A stretch of 64,000 nt of DNA from Ligustrum vulgare (GCA_963555705.1 OY743172.1:26907446-26971445); one strand, 5' to 3'. Numbered from the stretch's first letter, positions 12,301-24,967 are shown. Translations and numbers: made by a program. The notes: generated from the letters alone by a model not told the origin.

Positions 12301-13632
12301 ATTGTGTGAATTAAAGCGACTTGAATATCTATAAATCGTTTATAAATATGAACCAAATCTTAGTTTATGATATATTCTTTTAGATAGTGCTATTTGTACA
12401 TCATACACATGGAAGAGAGTCGATGTTTTTTTTCTTCTCTCTCTCGGATGTCACCATTATGTACATCATTATACAAGTCATTATGTGTATGTAATATGAT
12501 ACTTATCGTGAGCACTAATTAAGGTACCCGCTTAGATGTTGTCAAGTATCTAACATTTTAAATATTTTCCACTTGTCGAATATTTTACAATATTTAGACG
12601 GTGGTGAGTCCCATTATTTGTGTTCATTATGAATGCCTTATCATTCTTATATATCTTTTGTCTAAAATCATTGTGACACCAAAATTGATAGGTTGAGATC
12701 AACCTCTCAAAAAATATTTATGGACATTTTAAAATGGACCCCCCAAATCTTAACAATTCCTGCTTATATTACTCGGAACCATAATCAATACGAGAGATAA
12801 TGGTTAGGATCGGTGAATTGTGTCCTTATCTTTGTCTAAACACCAATTGGCGCATGTCATGTCATTTCTATGATCATGCTCAGTATGTATATCTATAATA
12901 ATTCTGCAAATAAAATATCATCGAAGGTTTTCTGCAAATATATAATGTCACTGAAAGTTCTCTTTCTGTTATAGATTTTGTGTGATATCATTTGTGTATG
13001 TTCAGGATCTTGATGGGTTTTTGGTTTAATACGATTTTCATGATTCATGGGCACTGACAGTAACGAATTTTGAGAAGGGCTGTTCAAAGTATCTCCAAAC
13101 ATCACAGTTTTATTTTTGTTGGGATTTTCTTTGGGTACCTTTGTTTCCCTTGACCAGTATATTTTTGCATCAATGATACTACATTGACAATGTCATTCAC
13201 AATGTGAGTGACAATTACCTCACATTGAGGTGTGACAAATAGACTTATTCTTTTTCCTTCTGGTGTCTTTGTAAGGTCGAGTTGTTGTGCCTTTGTCATT
13301 GGAAGAGGTGAAAATGGCTATGTTTGATTATTTAACATTTGTCTAGAAAATATCGTTTTCAAGAAAATATTTTTCACCTTTTAAATTTTGTTATTGTTTG
13401 GTTGGAGAATTTGGCTAGAAAAATATTTTTTAAGGTGCAACCAGTTAAAACACACCTTAACCCATCTCCCTTGAAAAAAAAAAAATACTTACCTATTTGG
13501 TGAGAAAACATTTTTCATTTTAGGTGAAAAAGTGTTTTCGTCACGTTTGATCATTTTTATTATTGTTAATTGACTTATAATTTTTTTCCAGAAATTAACA
13601 TTAAAATATTATCAAGTGCAATTGAGTGAAAA
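9314..13632. other. Intergenic, no gene recognised
   Basis: No convincing gene is seen. The minus strand of 11560-11385 has a 50-residue protein-like frame (LQINGLHDNSFFGQVDLNKA...WKRVGSRCKLINLEC, stop) of unknown family. Minus frames at 12893-13299 are open but match nothing I know. The stretch 11700-12300 resembles decayed LTR sequence. A dispersed repeat lies at 9750-9900. Confidence 0.4.
9750..9900. repeat. Dispersed A/T-rich repeat, MITE-like
   Basis: The tract with CAGTTTATAAACTAAA..., ATTTTTCAATCACATG... and TTTTACCTCAAAA...TAAATAAATCAA recurs at about 59045-59200 in slightly diverged form. There it sits inside a solo LTR. A small mobile element is likely, but I could not define terminal repeats. 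Confidence 0.5.
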
Positions 13633-14767
13633 TCTATTTATTCTATTCTATACATATATAAAAGTAGAAGTGATGAGAGAGAAGCAATAAATGTCATTTT
13701 CCCTCCAATATACACTTACAATTTTAGAAAAAAAATAACTAAAATAAAATAAAGATTCGTGTAGATAATATTTATTATCCTTTAAATAATAAATCAAACT
13801 TTCTAAAATATATATTCTATAAATTATTATTAACTATTTAATAAATTAAAACCCCGTTCAAAGGCTTTGTTTTCGTTTATAAAAAAAATATTTTTGTTTC
13901 AAGATAAAATACTTGGTTGAAAAATTGTTTAAAAAAATGTGTATAGTTAAAAAGTGAGTGAAAATGTGTTGGACAAAGTTATCGAATGGATGCTAATATT
14001 TTTAATCGTTCTTAATTTTAATAATTGTGTAAAGATTATATGGTATAAGGTTTTCGATATAATTTCTTGATCTCCCACATCGTCTGATTGTTATATTATG
14101 ATAATTGAATATTTTTCGTAATTATTATTTTAACTTCTTGATTTTGTAAACAAAAGTAAAATTTTATTGATTAAATATATAAAAATATTTTTTTTGGTTG
14201 AGAATAAACACACATTTATAATTATTTTATCATTTTTTTGAATGAAAGTTGAAAAAAAATATTAAATATAAAAGGAAAATGCAGAAATAATGTAAATTTC
14301 CATTTTCAATTAAGTTAACAATAACTTATAAAAATTATTGAAGCTTACGATAATTTATTATTTTAATATATAAATTGACATTTTATTATTTAAATATATA
14401 AATTGGCATTTACTGTTCATACAAGTTTTTAATAATTTGGATTAGTTATATTTCTCATGTTTGGTAACTCTAAAACTTTTGATTAAAATTCAACAATTAA
14501 TTTTAACCACACATTTCGTATGTCATACAACTTTCAACCACACATTTCATAAACTTTTATCAATATATACTAAAAATATGAATTTATTCCCTAATAAATA
14601 AGGGCATTGTTTTTTTTTTAATTTAAATAATTATTGTAATAGAATATTATTATTTTATGCATTTTTTATTTGTCTTGATTATGTAAAAGTATTAACATTT
14701 TACGAATACTTATTGAAATAGATATTGCGGAAAATAACTTCCGTGCATTGTACGGAGTAAATACTAG
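13633..14767 (+). mobile_element. Non-autonomous Helitron
   Basis: The left end at about 13633-13643 reads TCTATTTATTCTATTCTATA followed by a TATATAAAAGTAGAAGTGA tract typical of plant Helitron 5' ends. The right end has the hairpin CCGTGCATTGTACGG (14741-14755; stem CCGT/ACGG), then AGTAAATA and the terminal CTAG (14764-14767) followed by host T. That gives about 1.13 kb, A/T-rich, with no Rep/helicase coding. The 5' TC could be 13633 (preceded by the expected A) or 13642. Confidence 0.75.
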
Positions 14768-15364
14768 TTTTGATTAAAATGACTAAATTTTACTTTATTT
14801 GTTATGAAAAATAATGTCAATCTAAGAACAAAATTAGGAAAATTTCCAACCTTTTCACCTGAAAAATTAATTCATCAAATACTTTCATTTGACATTTTCA
14901 GGAAAATAACTTACAGGTAAATAATATTTTTTCTTATCATTTATTTTCCATATTTTCAATTAAACACATCCTAAATGATTTTGAGGGTTCATTACCAATT
15001 TTTGTTCTGAAATTTTTCTGTGTTGAATTGTCTATCACGTAGCTCAGAAGTATATCAGTACATAGTTATGAAAATGCAACAACAGAACAACACAGGGAGT
15101 GAAGGGCAGGAGCGGATACACTCAAGATCAGTGCTGCATTTAGCCTAGACAATTTTAAAAAAAATGGAAATTAGATCAACCCCTACTTTTAAATATTCAA
15201 ATTCAAATATAAGACCAAACATATATAACATCAAATCTCAGGTTGTAATTAAAATCTTAACTATTAATTAATTAATAAATTAAAATAATAATGTTATGAA
15301 ATTAAATTAATTATCCAAACCTTATTCCAATCTCACACCATACCACTCTACATCAAACCCTAAT

Positions 15365-15577
15365 TACTCTCTCTCTCTCTCTCTCATAATCTGGCAGCCA
15401 CCTCCGCTCCTTCACAGTCGCAGTCGCAGGCAGGGCCATTTCAAGGTGAGTGATGCCACCTCGAGACAGTAGCACAGGTGCCAGCGAGGCATTTGGCAGT
15501 AGCGTCCCCGTGCTTGATCAAGGCATAGGCATCGCTATGCCTCGATCTTGCAGCGGAGCAGCGCCGCTGCAAGATCG
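15365..15577. other. CT microsatellite and twin hairpins
   Basis: A (CT)n run lies near 15368-15390. Downstream are two abutting inverted repeats: 15521-15528 AGGCATAG with 15535-15542 CTATGCCT (6-nt loop), then 15543-15556 CGATCTTGCAGCGG with 15564-15577 CCGCTGCAAGATCG, a 14-bp perfect stem with a 7-nt loop. The surrounding 15.4-15.75 kb is unusually G+C-rich for this window and has no recognisable gene. Confidence 0.7.
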
Positions 15578-15754
15578 GGGCAACAACGCTTCTGTTGTTT
15601 TTCCTTTTTTGAGACTTTCGTAGGTGGTGTTGCAACGTAAGGGGTGGCGATGACGGTGGTGAGGGAGGGAGTGGTTGAGATGGCGGAGGCGGAGGTGTTG
15701 AGACAATGATGGTTATAGGTTTTCGGAGGTGGTGGTAGTGGCATGGGCAGATGT

Positions 15755-16040
15755 TGGTTACGTGAGATGTGACCTCATAATTTGATGAATGTGACTTAAA
15801 AAATATGTGGCCAAATAATTGATAAGTCAGTTGTGATTTAATAATTGTGATATAAAAAATTTGTGACTTAATAATTTGATAAGTTGTGACCTAAAAATAA
15901 GTTGGGATAAACAACATTGCCATTTTGTGATCTATTGAAAATAGTCGTGAAGTGAAAATTTTGTTATTGTAATCTACTATTTGATAATTTGTGATCCTAA
16001 CATTATTTGTCACTTAAAATTATACAGGTTGTGACCTTAA
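15755..16040. repeat. Degenerate GTGACC/GTCAC-rich tract, left edge of MULE block
   Basis: Repeated words TGTGACCT, TGTGACTT, TTGTGATTTAATAA and TTGTCACTT occur every 20-40 bp. This is the leftmost place where the TGTGACC vocabulary of the MULE block is seen. Coverage is looser than in the arrays further right, and A/T-rich sequence follows to 16375. Confidence 0.55.
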
Positions 16041-16384
16041 TATATATAAATAATAAATTAATTTTAATTACTTAATTTAATTATTTAATCTTAATTATAA
16101 TCTGATTTTTAAAATTATACAAGTTTTATTTAAATTTTGAAATTTGCATTTATGATTACCCTATTTATATATAGGGAAAAATACATAACTACAACACTTT
16201 AAGTTTCATTTTCTAAAACTAACAAACTTAACATTTTTTTTTTTCAAAAAGCAGGTGTTTAATAATTAAAAATTAATATAGTATTATATATAATATATAC
16301 AAATTATCTATTATATATTATATTAAAACTAATATAATACTAAATAAAAAATTCAAATTTTGACATAACAACCTCCCTTAACCC

Positions 16385-17720
16385 CGCCCCGCCCACAACG
16401 CCACCCACCCCACCCCAAAAATAATTTTTATTTTTCCTGTCGATGTTTTCCTACCCTTCCCCACCCCATCTCAATCTCACTCGACCTTACCCCCACCTCA
16501 TCGCAAGTGACAAATTGATCTCAGTCCAGTCACAGTCACAGCCCCCGACCCCAACCCCACTCACACCCCGTCCACCCAATCCCCTACCCTACCCTACCCT
16601 ACCCCACCCCAAAAATAAGTTTTTTTTTTTATCTTCTCGATATTTCCCTACACTTCCCCATCCCATCCCACATCACGCCACCTCAACCCCACTGGATCCT
16701 ATCTCACCTCATTGCAAATGGACAAATTGATCTCATCCCAACCACAGACCCCGACAACACCTCGCCCCGCCCCCGCTGACCCATCCTACCCCACCCAACC
16801 CCCCACAAAAATGATTTTTTTCCTTCTACTTTTCCACCCACCCCGACACCACCCAACCCATCCCACCCAACTCAACCCAACCCAACTCAAAAATGATTTT
16901 TTTTCCTTCTACTTTTTCACCAACCCCACCCCGACACCCCATGCCCACCCCACCCACCCACCCCTACCCCCACCCCCATCCAAATATGATTTTTTCTTCT
17001 AATTTTCCACACCACACCACACCACACCACACCCCACCCCGGCCACCGACCCTACTCGCCACCCATCCAACTAATCGACCCCACTCCACCCCACCTAAAA
17101 ATGATTTTTTTTTCTACTTTTCCACACCACACCACACCCCACCCAGACCCAACCCTTGCACCCATCCCACCCCACCATACCCACCCATCCCATCCCATTC
17201 CTACCCACCTCGAAAAATGATTTTTTCTTCAATTTTCCACACCCACCCCCACTCGCTCCCGACCCTACCCCGCCACCCAACCAACCAACTAACCCTACCC
17301 AAAAATGATTTTTTTTTTCTACTTTTCCATACGCCGTCCCGACCCTACGCCTGTAACCCACCAATCCCACCACTATCCACCCCACCCAAAAGATGATTTT
17401 TTTTTCTACTTTTCCACACTCCATCCCGACCCTACACCCATCACCCACCAACTCCACCCTACCCACCCCACCAAAAATTAATTTTTCTTCTTCTAATTTT
17501 CCACATCCGCCCCTACCCTGCCACCCACCCAACAAAATGACCCCACTCAAAAATTGTTTTTTCTTCTACTTTTCCACACCACCACCCACCCCACAAAAAA
17601 ATGATTTTTAGTCTTCTAGTTTTCCACACCCCACCCACCCCGCCCCCGCCCCTACCCGCCACTCACTTAACAAACCGATCCCACCCACCTCACCCAAAAA
17701 TGATTTCTTTTCTCCCGATA
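16385..17720. repeat. C-rich minisatellite (CCACCCC ... AAAATGATTTTTT units)
   Basis: About a dozen irregular units of roughly 80-115 bp each combine AAAAATGATTTTTT, TTCTACTTTTCCACACC and a long CCACCCC-type tract. Unit starts are near 16807, 16888, 16983, 17097, 17212, 17301, 17390, 17472, 17598 and 17695. Two further copies lie near 18775 and 18845 inside the following GTCACA array, so the two repeat types intergrade. Strand asymmetry (C-rich plus strand) leaves long open frames rich in Pro/His/Thr with no protein features; I do not call them genes. Confidence 0.85.
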
Positions 17721-17755
17721 TTTTCCTACCCATCACACCGCCTCATCCCCACCCG

Positions 17756-18960
17756 ATGTCACCCGCAAAGTCACAATTGGTCACACAAGCCATGTTTCAG
17801 TCACAAAATCACAATTACAAATTTCATCGCAAATTTCATAGCAACCCCACACCACCCAACATAACTCCATCACACATGTAAAGTCACAATTGGTCACACA
17901 AAGTCAAAATTCGGTCACAATTAAAAATTTAGTTGCAAAACTGACCTCACCCACCCCTCATGTCAAGTCACAATTACAAATTAAGTTACAAAACCCCATC
18001 CCACTTTCAAAGTCATAGTTGGTCACACGAAGTCACAATTGGTCACACAAGATCACAGTTTGGTCACACAAAGTCGCATTTAAGGTCACAGTTGGTCACA
18101 ATTCGATCACACAAAGTCGCTGTTAGGTTACATGAGATCACAATATGGTCACATGAGATCACATTCCAGTCACAGATCAATCCCATATAGTCACAGTTTG
18201 GTCACACAAGGTCACAGTTACCTAATATTTTTTCACGAATAGTTAATATTTTTTGTCACAGTTACCTAATATTTTTTCCTGTAGTCTACAAGATTGAGAT
18301 GTGAAATCCGCAAATTGAAACAATACTTTGGTGACAACTAGGGGATTCAATTATTTTCACTAAGAACTTCTGAATTTTCAATTCCTTGACTACAATGAGT
18401 TCTGTAAGTGCTACTCATAAACAATTCATCAGCAATTAACAAATCGAACAAACTATCCAAGGATTCCAAAAGACTAAACGAATAACCCTCACCCAACTCC
18501 ACCCCACCCCACCTCACCTCACATCAACGACAAAGTGACAATTGATCACACAAAATCACAAATCACAATTACAATTACAAATTTAGTTGCAAAATTTACC
18601 TCACCCCACCTCACCCAACATGCAAATTCATAACTGGTCACATAAAGTCATAATTACAAATTTAGTTGCAAAACCCCACCCCTCCCCACCTCATTCCAAA
18701 GTCACAATTGGCCAGACAAGGTCACAAATCAATCACACAAAGTCGTAATTAGGTCACATGAGATCACACCCCACCTCAAAAATAATTTTTTTTTACCTCT
18801 ATGTTTCCCCACCCACCCCATCCCCATCCCCACCTAGACCCAAAAATAATTTTTTTCCCCTATGTTTTCCACCCCCACCTTACTCAAACCGCAAAGTCAC
18901 AATTGGTCACACAAAGTTACATTTCAGTCACAAATTACAATTGCAAATTTCACCACAACC
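17756..18960 (+). repeat. GTCACA array, left arm
   Basis: Runs of AAGTCACAATTGGTCACAC, CAGTCACAAATTACAATT and GGTCACATGAGATCACA alternate with CCCACC-rich spacers. GTCACA or GGTCACA occurs many times, at 10-25 bp spacing in 17990-18215. A short unrelated stretch (18255-18480) interrupts it. The array is cut at 18984 by a gypsy insertion and resumes at 23774. Confidence 0.85.
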
Positions 18961-18984
18961 CCACCCCACCCCACCCCACCCCCA

Positions 18985-19701
18985 TGATGCGAACCTCTTT
19001 GGTATATTGACCAAGAATTTCTACAACTATTTAATACCAACCCAAAAAATCTAACGTGGTAAAATAAGGGATAAAACACATTAACCCAAGTTTAAATCTA
19101 ACCCTAAATTCAAAGATTAACAAACATAGCCCAATGGGTATCAACCAAATAAATTTCAAGGTGACGAAAATAAACAATAAATACAAGAATATAATATATT
19201 CAAGTAAATTTGATTAATTTCCTAAGAGATTACAAAAGTAATAAAGGGTTTACCTCACCCATGGGGGACTCTCTCTAGAGCTTCATCATGAACATCAAAG
19301 TTATCTTTAGGGTTTGAAATGAAAGTGTATTTAATGTACAAAAATTGGGCCAAAAGTGCAATTCTGAAAATTGCAAGAAAACCCCTTTTTTTCAAAGCGT
19401 GTTTCGGTCGATCACATGGTCGACCGAAATGGAACTTTCGGTCGACCAATCCTCAGCCGAACTCGACTGAGGTTGAACCCTAAAATCTCTGCTGAGTTTC
19501 GATCTACCGGAATGACTTTCGGTCAACCGAAATTGGATGAGTCCAATTTCTCCTTATTTTTGGCTCCAACTTGATTCTTGACTTGTTTTTCTCAACTTTA
19601 ATTACTTGTTTAGCCTCGAATCTTGAACATCTTCGGCGTCGAATCTCGTCATGGGTCTTATGGGCACGCGCATCGAGGTTTGACTTTATTGGTTCTCATC
19701 A
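18985..19701 (-). repeat. Gypsy LTR (3' by orientation)
   Basis: It starts TGATGCGAACC and ends GGTTCTCATCA. Near its middle (about 19400-19530) is a cluster of TTTCGGTCGACC-type words, partly palindromic, shared with the partner LTR and with the unrelated LTR at 29.6-32.6 kb. Confidence 0.85.
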
Positions 19702-20146
19702 TCCCTTCCCTCTTGAAAAAGATTCAACCTCGAATATTGCTTGAATGCACTAAAGTGAGACTCCTTGAACTTTGATCTTGCAACATTGTGGGTCATAGGT
19801 TCGTGCAATGAAGTTGGAGCTTCGCGATTCTCATCATCTCCTCCATCTCGAAAGAGATTCGACCAAGAATCGACATCTACAATAAAAATAGAAAATTCAA
19901 ACACAATAAATGTAACTGAAATTTCATATTCACCGTACAAAATCAATTCGTAGGCGTTGCCAAGAGCTTGAAATGTGCCAACACCGCAAAGTAGTAATTT
20001 GGATTTTATTATATCGGGAACCCGTTCTTTCCTCCAAAGGAACAACATCCAACCACTGGGGTCAAATACAACTCACATTCTATCTTGGTTCGGATTGGAA
20101 GTGCATTCTTCAATATGCGCCCAAAATTGACGCTCACCCTGCTCTT

Positions 20147-20806
20147 TCAGGGCTCAACCAAATTTTCCTTTTTATGCCCACCTAAACTAATATCTCCATC
20201 AATAAATAAGTGCATCAATCTCAAAAGGGTTAGTAGGCTAGAGCCAAAAGCAACATCAAGTGGAGAAAATTTGCTAATAGGATGAGCAATTCCATTGCAA
20301 GCAAATTTAACAACCACAATTTGAGCATCATTTTTATGCAAATGTACCACTCCCCAAAAGAAAAGTTTCATCTTATTAATAGCAATGTTGGCTTCATGCC
20401 ATGTAAACAGATACGAAAGTTTAATACCCCTACCAACATCCACAAAATTAGCATAATTTCTTTTCTTTAGTCCAAATAAACCCAATACAAAATCCATAGA
20501 ATGATTAACCCAAGGTTTACTAGGAATATGCAAATGGGTGCATGAGCCACGAGACCAAACCTTATGTTCAACCCCGTTGTAAGTGACGTGTTGACGAAGA
20601 TTATGAGCAAATGCCACATTGATTTTCATCTTGGGCCAAAGAGAATGTTCAACTAGTAAAGTTATGGTGTCCTTAATCCCAAAATGTCCCATCAAGCTCC
20701 CCATATGTGCCTCTCTCACTTGTAACTCGCGCATGGACCATTTAGGAACAAACAATATAATCCACCAAAACAACACACTTGTCAAATCTACATCAAGATC
20801 ATACAA
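20147..20806 (-). pseudogene. Gypsy integrase, degenerate
   Basis: The minus frame reads LQVREAHMGSLMGHFGIKDT (zinc-binding HHCC region, second half eroded), WPKMKINV, IPSKPWVNHSMDFVLGLFG (first catalytic Asp in the MDF motif), then LFFWGVVHLHKNDAQIV (where an SDRD motif should be). It then jumps to SPLDVAFGSSLLTLL, which normally lies after the last catalytic Glu. The middle of the catalytic core, including the second Asp and the Glu, is missing, so it cannot integrate. Confidence 0.75.
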
Positions 20807-21208
20807 CCCTCTAATTTATTCAAAACACAATAACCTTACATTCAAGAAAATGTTAGGAGCATACCTCCTAGATGTTGCATCGGTTATGTCATTTTCTTTA
20901 CCTCGGTTGTACTAGTTGTTGTAGGAAAATATTTCCATGAACTTCTTCCAATCGGCATGTTGTTGGAGCTCCTTGTTTCCATGATAAGTTGGCCTCATGA
21001 TCTCCTGCAACAAAGAAGTAACCAAGCTAGGGAGGGAACTATTGGAATATCCAAGAGTAAAGAACATTCTTGGGTAATCTTTTCTCTCAATTTTCTTGGT
21101 GGCACTCATCACTCCCTCACCTTTTTTTTTGAGGTAGGAACCTCAACTCTCGGTTCTTCTCTTACATCTCCTTTTTTCTGGGGTCGTAGCTCCAACCCTC
21201 ATTTCCGC

Positions 21209-22020
21209 TCATTTTCTAGGGACTTGGTTGTTTTCTTCAGTCTTTCCAATTGAAATTTCTTTTTCTTTTTTCTTTTCTTCTTCTTCATCTTCTTTTTCTT
21301 TCTTTTTCTCATTTTCTTCCCCCAATTCCTTCTTGAGCTTCATTCGGTTCTTGCATACTTCTTTCGGGCTCAAAGATAAGATCACAACTTTTTTCCCATT
21401 CATTTGAAAGCTACACTGGTTCTTCCTCATATCATGTGCCACACTCCTATCACTTTGCCAATGTCTCCCCAAAATTATGTGTGTAGTGTGCATGGGAACT
21501 ACATCACATATCACTTGGTCAATATAGGTTCCAATGCTGAAAGTAAGAAGAACTTGTTCACTCACTCTCACTTCCTCATCGTCATCCAACCCTTGAATAC
21601 ATAAGGATTAGGATGTCTCATAACCGGTAACCCCAATTTCTCAACTCTACTAGCACTCACCAAATTAGTGTCAATCTCCCCATCTATCATGAGACTACAT
21701 GGTTTATCACTCACTAGACACCTAGTGTAGAAATTATCCTCCCCATGTTCCTCCCTCTCATTAGTATGGACCAAAGATTGTGGTGGCCTAGCATTCATTT
21801 CCTTCAATGCTTCTCCACTTTTACTCATCCCATGGAGTGATGACTTTTGCATTCTCGCACTATCAATATTTTCATCAACTCCATTTCTCTTATCATCTAA
21901 CATCTCTCTTCTTTTCCTATTCATACTCAAAACATTCCCACACTTACCCCTAACTTCTTTCCTATTTTTGCTTCCCATTCTCCCATCATCCACCAAAACA
22001 TCTCCACATTTATTCATCAT
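21209..22020 (-). pseudogene. Gypsy gag tail and aspartic protease, fragmentary
   Basis: Two overlapping minus frames (22020-21568 and 21589-21209) together spell a gypsy protease. TRCLVSDKPCSLMIDGEIDT carries the catalytic-loop equivalent (D-G-E where D-[ST]-G is usual); RVEKLGLP, EVRVSEQVLLTFSIG and DVVPMHTTHIILGRHWQ follow. A very K/E-rich linker (21240-21320) ends it. The frames meet at about 21580, where a frameshift separates them. The altered catalytic triplet and frameshift argue against activity. Confidence 0.7.
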
Positions 22021-22439
22021 TCTTCTATTATCCCTTCTCTCTCCTCCATTACTAGTTGATGTACTCTCCCCTTTTGTTGCTAACCTTTATAACTCTCCCT
22101 CAATCTCCTCCATTTTCCTAGCCATGGTGATTGAAAAAGTTTGCAACAATTCCTTCAAGTCATGAGTTTGAGTATTGGGATTTGACATGGTGTGCAAGTG
22201 TGAAAGTGTTCTCACAAGAATATTTTTCACTCGTGTTTCACTCAATTTAGGCTTTTACCCTCTAATGAGCTACCACTCTTGCATTTTTCCACTCAAAATA
22301 TCCTTTCTCAAGTTCTCCAAGGAAGGTAATCAACTAAACCACAAAGCAGAATTCTTGTGGAGTCAAAGAAATCACAAACAATGGAAGAAAGAATTTATAA
22401 CAAGTAGACACAATAGCAAGTGAAATTTATGTGCTTGCT

Positions 22440-22905
22440 ATACTCAAAAGGAACAAGTAATATGTAGGATAAGGTTTTAGGAATACAACTTTAACAATGG
22501 GAATGAACAAACACAAGTAATTGGAAAGGCACTTGATGTAGAGCAAATAAGCACAAAGTGTAATTTCCAATGAAGCAATTTATCAAACACCTTGTACTCA
22601 ATCTTGAAGTGGCCTTGAATGTGGATATTGTGGATAGATGAAAACCCCCAACACACAAATGTGGCAAGAAATGAATGATCAACAATTACCCAATGTATGG
22701 AGTAAGTGATATATGGAATAAAATGTTGATAACACGGTCTCAATAATGGGGAATGAACAACCACAAATATTTAGTATGGCATGGAAGTTGACACAGGAAT
22801 TAATAGTGTAGTATTGATTGAGGCATTTTGTCAAAGACTTGTATGTATACTTTTGGATAGTGTAGAATTGTAATGTGTGACTAATGAGAATCCCCAACAA
22901 ACCCA
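22440..22905. repeat. Degenerate direct repeat inside the gypsy leader
   Basis: Two copies of about 230 bp can be followed: GGGAATGAACAAACACAA at about 22499 and GGGGAATGAACAACCACAA at about 22748, each followed by ...CAATT/ATTGA...TCAAA...CTTGTA. It lies between the primer site and the first coding sequence, in the untranslated leader. Confidence 0.5.
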
Positions 22906-23070
22906 ATAATTAATATACCCAATATGTAAGAATCAAGAAATACACATGGGCATACAAATTTTCCAATCTTTTTGTAATTTTCCTTTTTTTTTTTTGATAG
23001 ATGAAATAACAACAATGATAATAATTTAAAGATAGAGTTTACCAAATTAGATCCAAGTTATGATACCAAA

Positions 23071-23767
23071 TGATGCGAACCCCCTGGTATATTGACCAAG
23101 AATTCCCACAACTATCTAATATCAAATCCAAGAAAGCCAATATGGTAAAATAAGGGATAAAACACCTTAGCTCAAGTTTAAATTTAACCCAAAATTCAAA
23201 GGCTAACAAACCTAACCCAATGGGTATCAACCAAACAAATTTCAAGGTGGCGGAAATAAACAACAAATACAAGAATATAATATACTCAAGTAAAGTTGAT
23301 TAATTTTCTAAGAGATTACAAGAGTAACAAAGGGTTTACCTCACCCATGCGGGACTCTCTCTAGAGCTTCATCATGAACATCAAATTTATCTTTAGGGTT
23401 TGAAATGAAAGTGTATTTAATGTACAAAATTTTGGCCAAAAGAGCAATTCCAAAAATTGCAAGAAAACCCCTGTTTTCAAAAACAACGTGTTTCGGTCAA
23501 CCTAACTGGTCAACCAAAACTATTTCGGTCGACCAATCCTCAGCCGAACGCGACTGAGGTTGAACCCCAAAATCTCTGTAGAGTTTCGGTCGACCAAAAT
23601 TGGTTGAGTTCAATTTTTCCTTATTTTTGGCTCAACTTGATTCTTGTCTTGTTTTTCTTGACTTTAATTACTTGTTTAGCCTCGAATCTTGAACTTCTTC
23701 GGCGTCGAATCTCGTCATGGGTCTCACGGGCACGTGCATCAAGGTTTGACTTTCTCGATTCTCATCA
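23071..23767 (-). repeat. Gypsy LTR (5' by orientation)
   Basis: Partner of 18985-19701; it is followed on the minus strand by the primer site. The TTTCGGTCGACC cluster lies at about 23490-23600 with one fewer palindrome than the partner. Confidence 0.85.
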
Positions 23768-23773
23768 CCCCCA

Positions 23774-24435
23774 TCCAACTCTACCCCACATGCAAAGTCA
23801 CATTTGGTTACACAAAATCACAATTGATCACAAAAGGTCAATATTTGGTCAAAATTATAAATTTAGTTATAAAACCCCACCCATCCACCCCAACCCCAAA
23901 CTCACGATCACACAAAGTCACAGTTGGTCACACAAGGTCATAATTCGGTCACACAAATGCGCAGTTAGGTCAAACGAGGTCACATGAGATCACAGTTTGT
24001 CACACAAAGTCACAATTAGATCTCAATTACAAATTTAGTTGCAAAATTCACCACACCCACCTCACATGCAAAGTCAAAGCTGGTCACACATCACACAAGG
24101 TCACAATCATCCATAATTTGTCACATATTATTTATTTATTTATTGATTACAAGTTACACAAAGTCACAATTAATCAATATTTTTGTCACATTTACCTAAC
24201 AATTGATCATATCTCGTATTCATCACAAGTTACATAAAGTCACAATTAGTCAATATTTTAGTCACAATTACCTAATAATTGCCTTAATTGGTCACAATCC
24301 GAACTTGCCAAAGTCAAAATTTTGGTACCTAATAATCGATCACAATCCTTAATCGCCAAAGTCACAATTAGTCAATATTTTAGTCACATTTATCTAATAA
24401 TTGGTCACAATTACCTATAATTGGTCACAATCACT
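23774..24435 (+). repeat. GTCACA array, continuation of left arm
   Basis: It resumes the array cut at 18984: ACACAAAGTCACAGTTGGTC, GGTCACATGAGATCACAG, and then looser TAGTCAATATTTTAGTCACA units with CTAATAATTGGTCACAA. The stretch 24440-24960 after it is C-rich (CCACCACC) with no protein family recognised. Confidence 0.85.
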
Positions 24436-24967
24436 ATTCAAGCCCTAACCCCACTCGCCCCAGCCCTAGCACCAACCCTAGCCCCAACCTTCACCGCAGC
24501 CACTAGACCATCCAAATCCCAAAACTGATCACCTTCTACAATATCATCATCCATCGTTGACGCCAACGGCCACCCACCACCAATACAACCTCCACCATCA
24601 CCTTCACCAACTTAAGCCACCACAACCTTCGCCATCATCTTAATTAATTAGTCACTGGCTGTAACCCTCACCACCGCCCCTTTCCCAACATAGACTTTCC
24701 TCCTTGACAACCACCGCTGCCCACTGCCTATCACAGTCTCCGATCACAACCGCACCACCACCTAGCCACAACCGCGCCGCCACCACCAACAACCTCACCA
24801 CCGCGATGACTTTCCAGAAATTTACTGCCGTACTGAATAAAATCAGTCCCATTCCTGAAAATCGAACCAGAGAATCAAAATTCTTCCATTTTTGGTTCAA
24901 AATTTCATACATAGAAGCAGCAAAGCAACAAAATACTGGTAATTAAGCTCTGTCCGCCCACGTTGAA

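Larger units (their letters stand above)
18985..23767 (-). mobile_element. Ty3/gypsy element with internal deletion, TSD CCCCCA
   Basis: LTRs at 18985-19701 (717 bp) and 23071-23767 (697 bp) both run TGATGCGAACC...TTCTCATCA. They are flanked by CCCCCA at 18979-18984 and 23768-23773. Next to the right-hand LTR the minus strand reads TGGTATCATAACTTGG, an initiator-Met-like primer site, giving minus orientation. The interior holds a gypsy protease and a degenerate integrase, but I see no reverse transcriptase/RNase H between them, so it is a non-autonomous deletion derivative. LTR divergence (indels plus many substitutions) marks it as clearly older than the Athila element. Confidence 0.85.

Noticed and set aside
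16443..17864. Long open frames (up to 167 residues plus, 151 residues minus) over 16.4-17.9 kb
   Set aside because: They follow the C-rich minisatellite; Pro/His/Thr or Gly/Val/Lys low complexity, no start context or domain, and they shift frame with every unit-length change.
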